NCBI GenBank assembly: GCA_021464245.1
Contig: JADCRB010000016.1
Coordinates: 11,528,647 to 11,592,646, forward strand
Length of the DNA stretch: 64,000 nt
Direction of reading: 5' to 3'
Source: Carallia brachiata
Taxonomy: Eukaryota; Streptophyta; Magnoliopsida; Malpighiales; Rhizophoraceae
Numbering within the stretch: position 1 is the first letter of the stretch; the number at the start of each line of letters is the position of its first letter. This document shows positions 24,836-34,474 of the stretch, one piece after another. Below the pieces are notes generated by a model. It ran no database searches. It had not been told where the DNA came from and worked only from the letters and a program-made list of their open reading frames with translations. Position numbers and translations under genes: made by a program.

Positions 24836-25290
24836 TCAGTATTTGTTATGTTCAAACGTAGTTGTACATACCCTTTGTCGAATCAATTGCACATAATTGT
24901 GATGAGCTCTTTGGTTTTTGACGAAGTTTAGATATACCATACTCGGATCATAGCGTATGGTCAAATCTAGCCTGAAAGGCGAAGTACCCGCCATTCTCAG
25001 ATCCCAATTCTCTCGTACTAAAACAAGAAAAGGGGAAAGTTCAAGCTCTACAATACAGTGATTAATTCCAAATAATAATAATAATAAAAGCAAAAGGGGC
25101 AAGGAATTTTTAATGCAACACCTTTTGGCCTTCAAGAAAGTCGACACTGCTCGTTCCTATGGACGTGATATAGACCTGGAATGGTGTTCATCAAGTTCCA
25201 ATCAGCGTTCAATTTATTCTGGATGATGTGCGAATTGAAACCTGGATGGCCTGCAAAGCCATCAATTAGCTGTAACCTGCATGAATTAAA
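24836..25290 (-). other. Coding-like segment of unknown identity, tail-to-tail with the J-domain gene
   Basis: On the minus strand two open stretches have protein-like composition. One (about 25160-25285) reads HPGFNSHIIQNKLNADWN and is preceded by AG acceptors. The other (24836-25025) contains FRLDLTIRYDPSMVYLNFVK. The right arm carries near-identical copies at 62780-63226. I recognise no domain. It could be the remnant of a gene, an unannotated small gene or a 3' exon pair. Confidence 0.35.
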
Positions 25291-26059
25291 GGAGGGAAAA
25301 TGGATAATACCCCAAAAAAAAAAAGGAAAAATTGAAAAAGGTATTTGATTAAGTAATTACGAGTTTACCACAATCGATCAAATTATAAACGCTCGATTTT
25401 GATACATGCATCTATAGAAAACTTTGATCATAACTAGCTGCCCTTGCCAAGGGGAAAAAAAGGACTCTCAAATTCTTTCCTTGCATTAATTTAATTTAAT
25501 TATATTTTTTTTGTGAATATAAATTAACTATAAAAATAAATTTATTTAAATCAGATTTAGAAAACAAAAATGAGATTCAAATTTATTTTTGCTTGTTTAA
25601 TTTAAATAAAATAAAAGTAAAAATAAAATTATTCATAAAATTTGATAAAGTTGTGCGGTCTACTAAATTAAAAACCGAATTAAATTTATGTCCGCGGTTA
25701 TGAAGCGAGAAAAAAAAAAAAAAAACAAAAAAAGGGCCGGTGAGAAGTGAGAACGAAAGGTCAAAAAAATAAGAAAAAGAAACTAAGTAACATTGAGACG
25801 TGTAGGGGGCCGGGTGGATGGGCAATGGTCTAGCCAGGGCCCCAGGCCCAGACCGGTATGATTTTGGGGGCAAGTAAAACTCAGTGCTCCGATCAGATAC
25901 TTAAAAAAACTATATATAGTTTTGACCAAAAAAAAAGAAAAAATAGTTCGAGAGAATAGACAATTCTAGGGTTTAGGGTTATACATAAAACGGAAAAGAT
26001 AGCAGGGTTGCGTCGGTTGCTTCCTTCGATACAACATAAAGACTCAATCAACGGCAACA
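25291..26059 (+). promoter_or_regulatory. Upstream region of the 115-aa gene with GGGCCC and telo-box motifs
   Basis: GGGCCC and GGCCCA lie at 25834-25852. A telo-box-like TAGGGTTTAGGGTT lies at 25967-25980, about 80 bases before the ATG. This pairing is common in plant promoters of translation and mitochondrial genes. The right arm keeps both motifs. The rest is AT-rich with no gene seen. Confidence 0.45.
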
Positions 26060-27217
26060 ATGGCTGCCTCTAGCAAATCTTCCAAAGCTAAAGTTCCAGG
26101 TTTTTCCCCCATACCGAATGTTTCGCTTTTTGTGTTTTATTTTTGTTTTTGTTTGTGGTGTTCTGGTTTTACATTCGCCCCTCCTCCCCCGCCCTTGTTT
26201 TGTTTTCTTTCCTTTTTTTTTTTTTTCTTTTTCTGTGTTAAATTTATTCTCAACTTTGAGATAATTATAATTCTCTGTGGAATCATTTTGAATTCGTCGC
26301 TAATTATCCGCTGTATTCGCTTACAATTTAATATGATATGACAAGTCTGTGGCGTGGAATATTACCAAACGTCTGTTTCAAGCTAATTGCTCCCCTCTCT
26401 CTGACCCTTGTTGTTTCTCTTTGGAGTTTGGTCTGTTTGTGTGTCTTTTTGTCTAATTGGGTATACACCGACTGATGTACAGTTCTCCATGTCAAATTAC
26501 AAATGTTAGGTTGTTATCAGTTATTTAATCAATTTAGAGGTTACCAGCTAGCTAGTTATTGAAGTGTGGTTATGCTGGTTGTTGGTCCTGTTCTATCTTT
26601 CCTCCTGATCTTTCGTTAATTTTATACTTCTTCAGTCCCAACCGAAAGTGACCAGGAACTTCCACAGCTACCCAGGTTCGACAGTCGTGATTCATGGCGT
26701 CACCCTCGTTTCCAATGGTGTAAGTGCTTTCTCTCTCTTTTTTAATGATTAGTTGGATACTCCTAGGTCAGAAAAAGATATTGTTATCTCTCTCTGTCAT
26801 TTATTTGTCTTTTTTTTCGAATGATTAGTTTGCATATGTCGAGATCTCTCTCTTTATTTGTCTTTCTTTTTTTTTATTTTCAATGATTAGTTTGTTTCCT
26901 TGGCAGTTGGATACTGTAAGACAGAAAAAGATGTTGTTAAATATCTTGATGCTAGGGGTGTTAAAGCAAATGAAGTGAAGTTTGATGAGAATGATGTATG
27001 TGATTATTCTGGCTATAACATTTGCATGAGCTGGATTGAAGCATTTGCAAAGGTACCAATCACATTTCTTCAATATATTCAATATACGTTAGTGTGTGTG
27101 TTTATTTATTTATTTAGTTTTTGTACTCTTTTTTGGCAGTGTGTTCTGCGTGGCGAAGAAAAGGCCCGGAATTTGAACCGAAGCCTGTGGGAAGATTGCG
27201 GCATTTTCATCAAATGA
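26060..27217 (+). CDS. Conserved small protein of unknown function, 4 exons, 115 aa
   Basis: Exons are 26060-26099, 26636-26719, 26907-27052 and 27140-27217, all GT-AG and in phase. The ATG follows an AACAA context. The N terminus is Ser/Lys-rich (MAASSKSSKAKVP), followed by ELPQLPRFDSRDSWRHPRF. The core is KTEKDVVKYLDARGVKANEV with several Cys residues (CDYSGYNICMSW), and the protein ends EDCGIFIK. No signal peptide or membrane segment is seen. I do not recognise the family. The precise intron structure, and the survival of most of the reading frame in the right-arm copy (61264-62035), support a real gene. A GGGCCC plus telo-box promoter suggests broad expression (inference). Confidence 0.75.
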
Positions 27218-28236
27218 ACCACTGTCTTCTGTCTTCTCTGCTAGTGTGCAAACTGTCTGCTTGATAACTCAGCTTGTATGAAAGTTGTGCAAACTTACTT
27301 GTATGAAAGTTGTGCAAACTTTGCCTGTTGTTAGCATGATTTATGTTTCTGATGCAGACAAAATGATGTTTTTAGGCATTGCTATTCCTGAGTAGCCTTG
27401 GCATGACAAGTTACTTGATGCTTGCCATCTGAGTAGCCTTGGCGTGACAAGTTACTTGGTGCTTGCCATCGTGTCTATCTATGACAGTTGCTATATAATT
27501 TTTAAAGCACTTCTTGTTCTCCCCGTTGGACAATTCTTATTTATATAAATATAATTTTCTTTTTATCAATTTGGGCCATTGCATGTGCATGACGGAATTT
27601 GGAAATGATTGATCTCTTTTTATAGGCTTATTGAGTTTCTCACCTTAGCAGTGCACAATGTCCTAGATTGCCATTTAAATAAGAAGTTTTAGATCTGTTT
27701 CTTTCTTGGCATATCATTGAATAAAAATGATCATGTCTTGCAAAATTTACAGTGGCATTTTTATTAACTTTAGGTTGTTGAATGCAATGATGATCACTGG
27801 CCGAACGAACTACACACTGTCAAAAGACTTGGACTGTGATGCCAAAGTTGAGTTTGTACATGGTTTTTAATTTCCTTACAATATTTGTCAACTTGGAATG
27901 TTCGACTTTTTTAGGTTCACAATGTTGTTTCAACTGCATCTTTCACAATTTTCCATGAATGGAAGGAAAAAAAATATATGATGCAAGAGTAGATGTGAAC
28001 GAATTTTCAGCCAAATGTCCCCTAATGCCAGGTCCATCAACAGTGAGCATGATCACAATGACAAGATCTGGGATGCGAGAAATTAGGCTAACCAATATAT
28101 TACACAGGAGTAGGGGTAACTTTATGAGCACTGAATGTCATTTGATTATGTTACATTTTAACAAAGTAACATCAAAAGTAAGGAAAACTATACTTTTTCA
28201 TCTTGTGGGGTGGTCTACAATATTCAGCAGAAGGTA
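27218..28236. other. 3' flank of the 115-aa gene and intergenic DNA in the left arm
   Basis: This holds the likely 3' UTR, including two near-duplicate 17-base stretches (GTATGAAAGTTGTGCAAAC at about 27277 and 27300) and a duplicated GAGTAGCCTTGGC(A/G)TGACAAG (27392-27413 and 27431-27453). The short open frames around 27943-28237 are also present in the right arm but show no domain. Confidence 0.5.
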
Positions 28237-28714
28237 AATGGGAGCAAGATTTTGCATGCTAAGCATATCTTTCGCAACGATGTTATGGGCATCTGTATTG
28301 TGTGAGCAAGAAAATAAGTAGAGGGACCTATCACAGATAAGCAAGAACATAAGCAGTGTCTGCGCTAGTAAATGAATTTGGATTGCATTTACAGTAGAGC
28401 TTGGCAAACTTTTCCATGATGCCGTCTGTCTTCTGTGCCTCTCCAGGTAACCTGAAGCCTTGCAAGAAAAACCTTACTGCTTTTCCAAAGTCCATCTCTG
28501 GGAAATCAACGGAGTCAGCATAAGCATGCATAACTCTCAAAAAACAAAAAAAAAAAAACCTCATCCCTTCGGCCAATGAGTCACCAATCATGGTTTCATT
28601 TAAGCCGCTAGACTTTTTAGGGAAGCAGCCGCTTCTTCTGTACAATCACCATTCTTTTCAGTATTTATGAAAAACTCAATGCCCTTGGAACGTTTCCGAT
28701 CAAAGACCTTTCTG
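28237..28714 (-). pseudogene. Sec7-domain (BIG-type ARF-GEF) gene fragment, left copy
   Basis: On the minus strand, broken frames match the Sec7 domain of plant BIG-type guanine nucleotide exchange factors for ARF GTPases. The pieces in order are RSKGIEFFINTEKNG, a frame change, GLNETMIGD, an A-rich insertion near 28540-28559, [51 protein letters not shown], stop codons, and [12 protein letters not shown]. The GEF active-site region would lie in the FRLPGEAQK loop. Only part of one domain of a ~1,700-residue protein is present, with frameshifts and stops, so it is a dead fragment. The copia element sits about 90 bases upstream of it. Confidence 0.85.
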
Positions 28715-28801
28715 CACGTAACAAAGTAAACTCACCACGGGAGGGCAAATCCTAAACAAAGAGGATGTTAAGTAGACAGTAACAAAATTCTGCCGCGGGA
28801 A

Positions 28802-28806
28802 GTATA
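28802..28806. other. Left target-site duplication (GTATA) of the copia element
   Basis: GTATA abuts the left LTR and recurs at 34470-34474. The right arm has a single GTATA at the corresponding uninterrupted site (complement of about 59742-59746). Confidence 0.9.
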
Positions 28807-29626
28807 TTTTGGGGAAAGGATATGATCACAATAATTACTGATATCAACACAGCAACCAAACAGGCCCCGGTCCCGGATCTGTCCTCTTTCCCTACGGATT
28901 AATAAATAAACAGGATACTAATTTCACCAGTACCAACAATCACCAACCAAGCAGTAATAATCAGCAGAAAAATAATAATATCGAGACACCGGAATTTTTA
29001 CGTGGAAAACTCCCCGATATGGAGAGAAAAACCACGGGACGCTAGTCCAGCAAAACTTCCACTATGTAATGGGATCACAGTACAGTCTTTCCAGTACACA
29101 ACCAGAGTTCACCTATACGTACTAGAAATTAATCAAGAAACACATTCTTGGTTCACCAATTCTCTACAATATCATCACACAGACGATATGCTACCAGAAA
29201 ACGAGAACAATCTCACCAAATGGTGGAATTACAGTAGAACCCGGAGGGACTAATGGAAGATCTGAACCGTTGGATGTGTAGAGCACGTTCCCAGGATGAA
29301 CATAGTGAAAAATGGACTCGATCGGAGCAAAATCCACCGTTGGATCTTCTGGAATGGCTCCCTTTCTTCTTCCTCTTCTTCTTCCCGAGCTCCTCCTTCT
29401 CTCTTCTGGTTTTTCAATTTTTATTTTCTCTCTCTTCCTCTCACACCCTCAATGCACGACACACACCTCTTTCTTCTTATCTTTCTTTTTCTTCTTTCTT
29501 TATTCTTTTTTCTCTCTCCATTGTCTCCCACTCTCTCAATTCTTTATTCTTCCTTTTTCTTATTTTATTTCCACTCACTCTCTCTCTCCATTATTTGTTC
29601 TTTCTTTATTTGGGGTTGACCCCACA
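28807..29626 (-). repeat. 3' LTR of the copia element
   Basis: The plus-strand left edge is TTTTGGGG where the other LTR has TGTTGGGG, so one terminal base has changed. It ends GGTTGACCCCACA. The interior CT-rich block (29360-29600) differs by short indels from the other LTR. Confidence 0.93.
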
Positions 29627-29640
29627 ATTCTCCCCCTCAA
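29627..29640 (-). other. Polypurine tract of the copia element
   Basis: On the minus strand TTGAGGGGGAGAAT lies directly upstream of the 3' LTR. This is the usual site for plus-strand priming. Confidence 0.85.
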
Positions 29641-29709
29641 GCCCAAATAGGGAGTTGGGTCATACCTGCTGTCTTCCTGCAGTAAGCAAACTTCTCGGTA
29701 GACAAAGCT

Positions 29710-31159
29710 TTAGTCATCATTATCTGAACCATTCTCGTCAGTATGGATCTTCTCAAGGTTGAATTGCTTCATCTCCAAGGCATCTCGAATCCAATGATAT
29801 CTCACATCAACATGTTTGGATCTCGAGTGAAATGCAGGGTTCTTAGAAAGGTGAATGGCACTCTGACTGTCACAATAGAGAGTATACTCCTCCTGCTCAA
29901 AACCAAGTTCCTGTAGGAACTTTTTCAACCATAGCAGCTCTTTGCTGGCTTCTGTTGCCGCTATGTACTCTGCTTCAGTAGTGGACAATGCAACACACTT
30001 TTGCAATTTGGATTGCCATGACACAGCTCCCCCTGAAAAAGTCATCAAATATCCGGAAGTGGACTTCCTGGAATCATGTCACCTGCCATATCTGCATCTG
30101 TATATCCATCCAATACAGGATCACTATCACCAAAACATAAACAGAATCTGGAGGTGCCTCTGAGATACCTGAGTATCCATTTAACAGCTGACCAATGCTC
30201 TTTCCCGGGGTTGGAGAGAAACCGACTAACAACGCCAACTGCATGAGCAATATCCGGCCTCGTGCACACCATGGCATACATCAGACTACCCACGGCGGAT
30301 GCATAAGGAATCTTTTTCATCTCTTCCTCTTCCTCAATACTTTAGGACACTGTCTCACACTTAGTTTGAAGTGACCTGCGAGTGGAGTACTAACCGGTTT
30401 TGCCTTGCTCATGTTGAACTTTTCAAGGACCTTTTCGATATATCTCTCCTGAGATAACCAAAGCTTCTCATTCTTCCTGTCCCGAATGATTCTCATACCA
30501 AGAATCTGTTTTGCCGGTCCCAAGTCTTTCATGGCAAAAGACTTGCTCAACTCTCCTTTCAAGCTAGCAATCTTCTTGGTGTCACGACCAAGAATCAACA
30601 TATCATCCACATACAGCAGGAGAATAATAAAATCATCATCAGGAAATCTTTTCACAAACACACAATGGTCAGAAGTAGTCTTACTGTAGCCATGATCTTC
30701 CATGAAGGAATCAAACTTCTTGTACCATTGTCTGGGTGCCTGCTTGAGCCCATAGAGACTTTTCTTCAACCTGCACACTAGCTGCTCTTTTCCCTTAGCT
30801 AGAAAACCCTCAGGTTGTTCCATGTAGATCTCCTCTTCTAAGTCACCATGGAGAAATGCAGTCTTCACATCGAGCTGTTCAATCTCCAAATTTAGCTTGG
30901 CTGCTAAACCGAGGACAACCCGGATCGAAGACATCTTGACCACTGGAGAGAAGATCTCTTCAAAATCTATGCCTTTCTTCTGCTCAAAGCCCTTCACAAC
31001 CAATCTTGCCTTGTACCTTGGTTGCGAACTGCTTTCAACTGTCTTCAGCTTGAACACCCATTTGTTTTTGAGTGCTCTCTTGCCTTTAGGCAGCTTCACC
31101 AAGTCAAATGTGTGGTTCTCATGCAAGGAACTCATCTCTTCTTGCATGGCTTTAACCAC
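29710..31159 (-). pseudogene. Copia reverse transcriptase and RNase H region, broken frames
   Basis: The largest frame (31159-30317) covers most of the copia RT, with FSPVVKMSSIRVVLGLAA, QLDVKTAFLHGDLEEEIYM and the catalytic LLLYVDDM. The RNase H region follows in two other frames: SAVGSLMYAMVCTRPDIAHA (30320-30045) and VALSTTEAEYIAA plus LYCDSQSAIHL (30048-29710). Domain residues are well preserved and only the frames are interrupted, near 30320 and 30048. The protein would be a polyprotein segment that copies element RNA into DNA in cytoplasmic particles. It cannot be made as one chain from this copy. Confidence 0.9.
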
Positions 31160-32723
31160 TCTCTTTTATGCTCACCAGAGATGGCTTCTTCATAACTATC
31201 AGGCTCTCCCCCATCTGTAAGCAACAAAAACTCAGTAGGAGAATACTTCACTGAAGGTACACGTGGCCTGGAAGATCTCCTCACTTCCTGCGGTGCCACT
31301 GCTGGTGCCTGTGGAATCTGTACTGGTTGCACATCTTCAACATCATGATCACCAGGTGTAGATGCATCGGGTGTAGCATCATCTGCCTCTTGAGCATCTA
31401 CCTCACGTGCATCAGGGGTGGTGGAAGGTTGTTTCCCCTTGGCATTAATAATGTCTCTGATCTCTGACTGTGCATTCTGAGCCTTTTCAGGATCCCCAGA
31501 GAACTCATCTTCAATGAATACCACATCTCTGCTTCTGACAACTTTCTTGTCCACTGGATCCCATAGCCTGTAGCCAAATTCTCATGCCCATAACCCAGGA
31601 AGATACACTGCTTTGACTTCCCATCAAGCTTAGACCTCTCATCTTTCGGAATGTGAACAAATGCCTTGCAGCCAAACACTCTCAAATGATCATATGAAAC
31701 ATCTTTCCCCTGCCACACCTTCTCGGGTACCTCCCATCAAGAGGAACTGAAGGAGAAAGGTTGATTAAGTCGACTGCAGTTCTCATTGCCTCAGCCCAAA
31801 AGGATTTAGGAAGTTTAGCATGAGAGAGCATGCATCTGATCCTCTCAACTATAGTCCGGTTCATCCTTTCTGCTACCCCATTCTGCTGTGGAGTCTTGGG
31901 AACCGTCTTCTCAAGCTTGATGCCATGTTCTCTGCAATACTGCTCAAATGGACCCCGGTACTCACCACCATTATCTGCTCTGACAGCTTTCAACTTCTGC
32001 CCTGTTTCTCTCTCAACACTAGCATGGAAGTGTCGGAATACATCAAGTACCTGATCCTTGGACTTTAGCGGAAAAGTCCACACCTTCCTGGAATATCATC
32101 AATAAAAGTAACAAAATACAATGCACCACCAAGAGATCTATCACCCATGGAGCAAACATCAGTATGAACCAAATCAAGAACATGTGATCTCCTATGTGAA
32201 ACAGATCGCTGAAATGCAACTCTATGTTGTTTGCCTGCTAAGCAATGAGCACAAGTTTTAAGGGTTGTACCAGACAAAGGAATGACTTTCCTTTTGGTGA
32301 GAATGTCTAGTCCCTTCTCGCTCAAGTGACCAAGCCGCTGATGCCATAACTCAACTGAGGAGTCACCAATTGCATTAACTCCCCCTTGCACAATTTGGCC
32401 TCTGTCCTGTACAGAGAGTCTTTCTTCCCTTTTGCAATCAGGAGATTACCTCGGCTCAACTTCCACTTGCCACTGCGGAATTCACTGACATAGCCCTCAT
32501 CATCAAGAACACCGGTGGATATCAAATTGAGTCGTACATCTGGAATATGCCTCACATCAGTAAGGATCAACTTGCAGCCAGTGTTAGTTTCCAAGCATAC
32601 TACCAATGCCAACAATTGGACACTCTGCCCCATTTCCCATCTTAACATGGCCATAACTGCCACCATGATAAGATGTGAAGAACTCTCTCTGAGACGTGCA
32701 ATGGTATGTAGCCGCTGAATCAA
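31132..32723 (-). pseudogene. Copia protease end, integrase and linker region, broken frames
   Basis: Pieces in five or more frames cover the end of the protease (RHIPDVRLNLIST), the pre-integrase HQRLGHLSEKG and CAHCLAGKQH zinc-binding block, the integrase core (HTDVCSMGDRS, AVRADNGGEYRG, KTPQQNGVAERMNRT) and the RVFGCKAFVHIPKDER and Pro/Asp-rich linker towards RT. Frame changes lie near 32590, 32385, 32083, 31715, 31555 and 31155. Each looks like a one-base loss rather than a large deletion. Confidence 0.88.
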
Positions 32724-33606
32724 TTACCCAAGTGCAATCCTGGGATGTGAAATTAATGCAACACTCATCACTGACCACAATAGAAACATCCCCATCAGAT
32801 GTAGCTGCAACTGTATTTGCATCTTCTTTCTTCTCTTCACCTCGGTCTCTTGACTGATTTCTTTTGAATTTTCTGCACTCCTTTATGCCATGTCCGAGCT
32901 TTCCACAATAATAGCATCTCATTGACTTCCGAGACTTAGACTTGCCTCTTGACTTGTCACGGTTATCAGGATTGTTGGAGTTTCTTGTTCTACTCCTTCC
33001 TTGTCTCTGATTATCCCGTCTCTCTACAACAAGTGCCTCGGAATGAGAAGTGAATCCCTGCTCTTTCCTTCTGGTCTCTTCATTGAACAAACTCTCTTTC
33101 ACTGAACGCATCAAGAGCTTGCCATTAGGAGCTGAATTGTTAAGTGCTACCACCAATGTCTCCCAGGTATCAGGTAATGTACCTAGAAGAATGCAGGCTT
33201 GCAATTCATCATCTAGTGAGATCCCCATTTTTGTCAACTGATTCACCAGATCTTGGAAGTTGTTCAAGTGCTCAGCCATACTGTTACCATCCCGGTACCT
33301 CATATTCACAAGTCTTTTGACAAGAAAGACTTTATTCTGAGCTGTCTTCCGTTCATACAAACTGGCCAATTTATCCCACAAGACCTTCGCATTAGTCTCC
33401 TGAGACACATGGTGAAACACACTGTTATCAATCCATTGCCGAATCATACCGACAGTTTTTCTGTTCAGTCTCTCCCATTCTTTCTCGTCCTTGTCTGTTG
33501 GTTTGGCTTTATCTCCTTCTATAGGGTCATACAAATCCCTACAAAAGAGAATATCCTCCATCCTCGGCTTCCATATCGAATAATTGGAGGCTGTCAATTT
33601 AAACAT
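32584..33606 (-). CDS. Copia gag with zinc knuckle and protease start, 340 aa
   Basis: The ATG at 33606 lies about 50 bases inside the primer site. The N-terminal two thirds is the UBN2/gag domain of copia elements (SIWKPRMEDIL, LWDKLASLYERKTAQNK, LGTLPDTWETLV). A basic stretch precedes a CCHC zinc knuckle, CYYCGKLGHGIKEC, near residue 230. The aspartic protease active-site region follows as WVIDSAATYH, where most copia elements have Gly after DS. Gag would package element RNA into virus-like particles. The frame ends at a stop created by the first pol frameshift. Confidence 0.9.
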   Translation of the reverse strand: MFKLTASNYSIWKPRMEDILFCRDLYDPIEGDKAKPTDKDEKEWERLNRKTVGMIRQWIDNSVFHHVSQETNAKVLWDKLASLYERKTAQNKVFLVKRLVNMRYRDGNSMAEHLNNFQDLVNQLTKMGISLDDELQACILLGTLPDTWETLVVALNNSAPNGKLLMRSVKESLFNEETRRKEQGFTSHSEALVVERRDNQRQGRSRTRNSNNPDNRDKSRGKSKSRKSMRCYYCGKLGHGIKECRKFKRNQSRDRGEEKKEDANTVAATSDGDVSIVVSDECCINFTSQDCTWVIDSAATYHCTSQREFFTSYHGGSYGHVKMGNGAECPIVGIGSMLGN

Positions 33607-33654
33607 GCTGGTACTACTTCTTCCATTTAATTAATCCCAAACACAGAACCCAAA

Positions 33655-33666
33655 GCTCTGATACCA
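33655..33666 (-). other. Primer-binding site of the copia element (tRNA-iMet)
   Basis: On the minus strand TGGTATCAGAGC lies one base inside the 5' LTR. It is complementary to the 3' end of plant initiator tRNA-Met, the usual primer for copia elements. Confidence 0.95.
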
Positions 33667-33667
33667 C

Positions 33668-34469
33668 TGTTGGGGAAAGGATATGATCACAATAATTACT
33701 GATATCAACACAGCAACCAAACAGGCCCCGGTCCCGGATCTGTCCTCTTTCCCTACGGATTAATAAATAGACAGGATACTAATTTCACCAGTACCAACAA
33801 TCACCAACCAAGCAAATAATCAGCAGAAAAATAATAATATCGAGACACCAGAATTTTTACGTGGAAAACTCCCCGATATGGAGAGAAAAACCACGGGACG
33901 CTAGTCCAGCAAAACTTCCACTATGTAATGGGATCACAGTACAGTCTTTCCAGTACACAACCAGAGTTCACCTATACGTACTAGAAATTCATCAAGAAAC
34001 ACATTCTTGGTTCACCAATTCTCTACAATATCATCACACAGACGATATGCTACCAGAAAACGAGAACAATCTCACCAAATGGTGGAACTACAGTAGAACC
34101 CGGAGGGACTAATGGAAGATCTGAACCGTTGGATGTGTAGAGCACGTTCCCAGGATGAACATACTGAAAAATGGGCTCGATCGGAGCAAAATCCACCGTT
34201 GGATCTTCTGGAATGGCCCTTTCTTCTTCCTTTTCTTCCCCGAGCTCCCTTCTCTCTTCTGGTTTTTCAATTTTTTTTTTCTCTCTCTTCCTCTCACACT
34301 CAATGCACGACACACACCTCTTTCTTCTTATCTTTCTTTTTTTCTTTATTCTTTTTTTCTCTCTCCATTGTCTCCCACTCTCTCTCTTATTCTTCCTTTT
34401 TCTTATTTTATTTCCACTCACTCTCTCTCTCCATTATTTATTCTTTCTTTATTTGGGGTTGACCCCACA
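33668..34469 (-). repeat. 5' LTR of the copia element
   Basis: It starts TGTTGGGG and ends CCCCACA on the plus strand, with short inverted termini. It aligns throughout with 28807-29626. The right GTATA duplication follows at 34470-34474. Confidence 0.95.
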
Positions 34470-34474
34470 GTATA

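Larger units (their letters stand above)
24059..28806 (+). repeat. Left arm of large inverted duplication, outer part
   Basis: From intron 2 of the J-domain gene to the copia insertion point, the sequence matches the reverse complement of about 59746-64000 with scattered substitutions and indels. It includes the J-domain exon 3, the coding-like segment at 24836-25290, the 115-aa gene and the Sec7 fragment. Its outer limit may lie further left because the right arm is cut by the window end. Confidence 0.9.
28807..34469 (-). mobile_element. Ty1/copia retrotransposon (Tork/TNT1-like), complete structure but degenerate pol
   Basis: The element is 5,663 bp and lies on the minus strand. It has LTRs of 802 bp (33668-34469, 5') and 820 bp (28807-29626, 3'), a tRNA-iMet primer site, a polypurine tract and a 5-bp GTATA duplication. 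The gene order gag, protease, integrase, RT, RNase H is that of copia elements. The gag frame is intact, but the pol region is split across at least eight frames. The LTRs differ by a few substitutions and several small indels in a CT-rich tract, suggesting a moderately recent insertion. The right arm of the inverted duplication lacks it, so it inserted after duplication or was absent from the template. Confidence 0.95.

Noticed and set aside
27959..28237. 92-codon frame also open in the right arm (60220-60522)
   Set aside because: No domain, frame ends differ between arms, and both strands are open over the same bases. It looks like chance openness in recently duplicated DNA.
29002..29762. 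Open frames in the copia 3' LTR (repeated at 33861-34587)
   Set aside because: They lie in LTR sequence and a CT-rich tract, antisense to the element, and differ by frame-shifting indels between the two LTRs.
33655..33666. Possible tRNA gene remnant
   Set aside because: The 12-base match to initiator tRNA is the copia primer site; no tRNA arms surround it.
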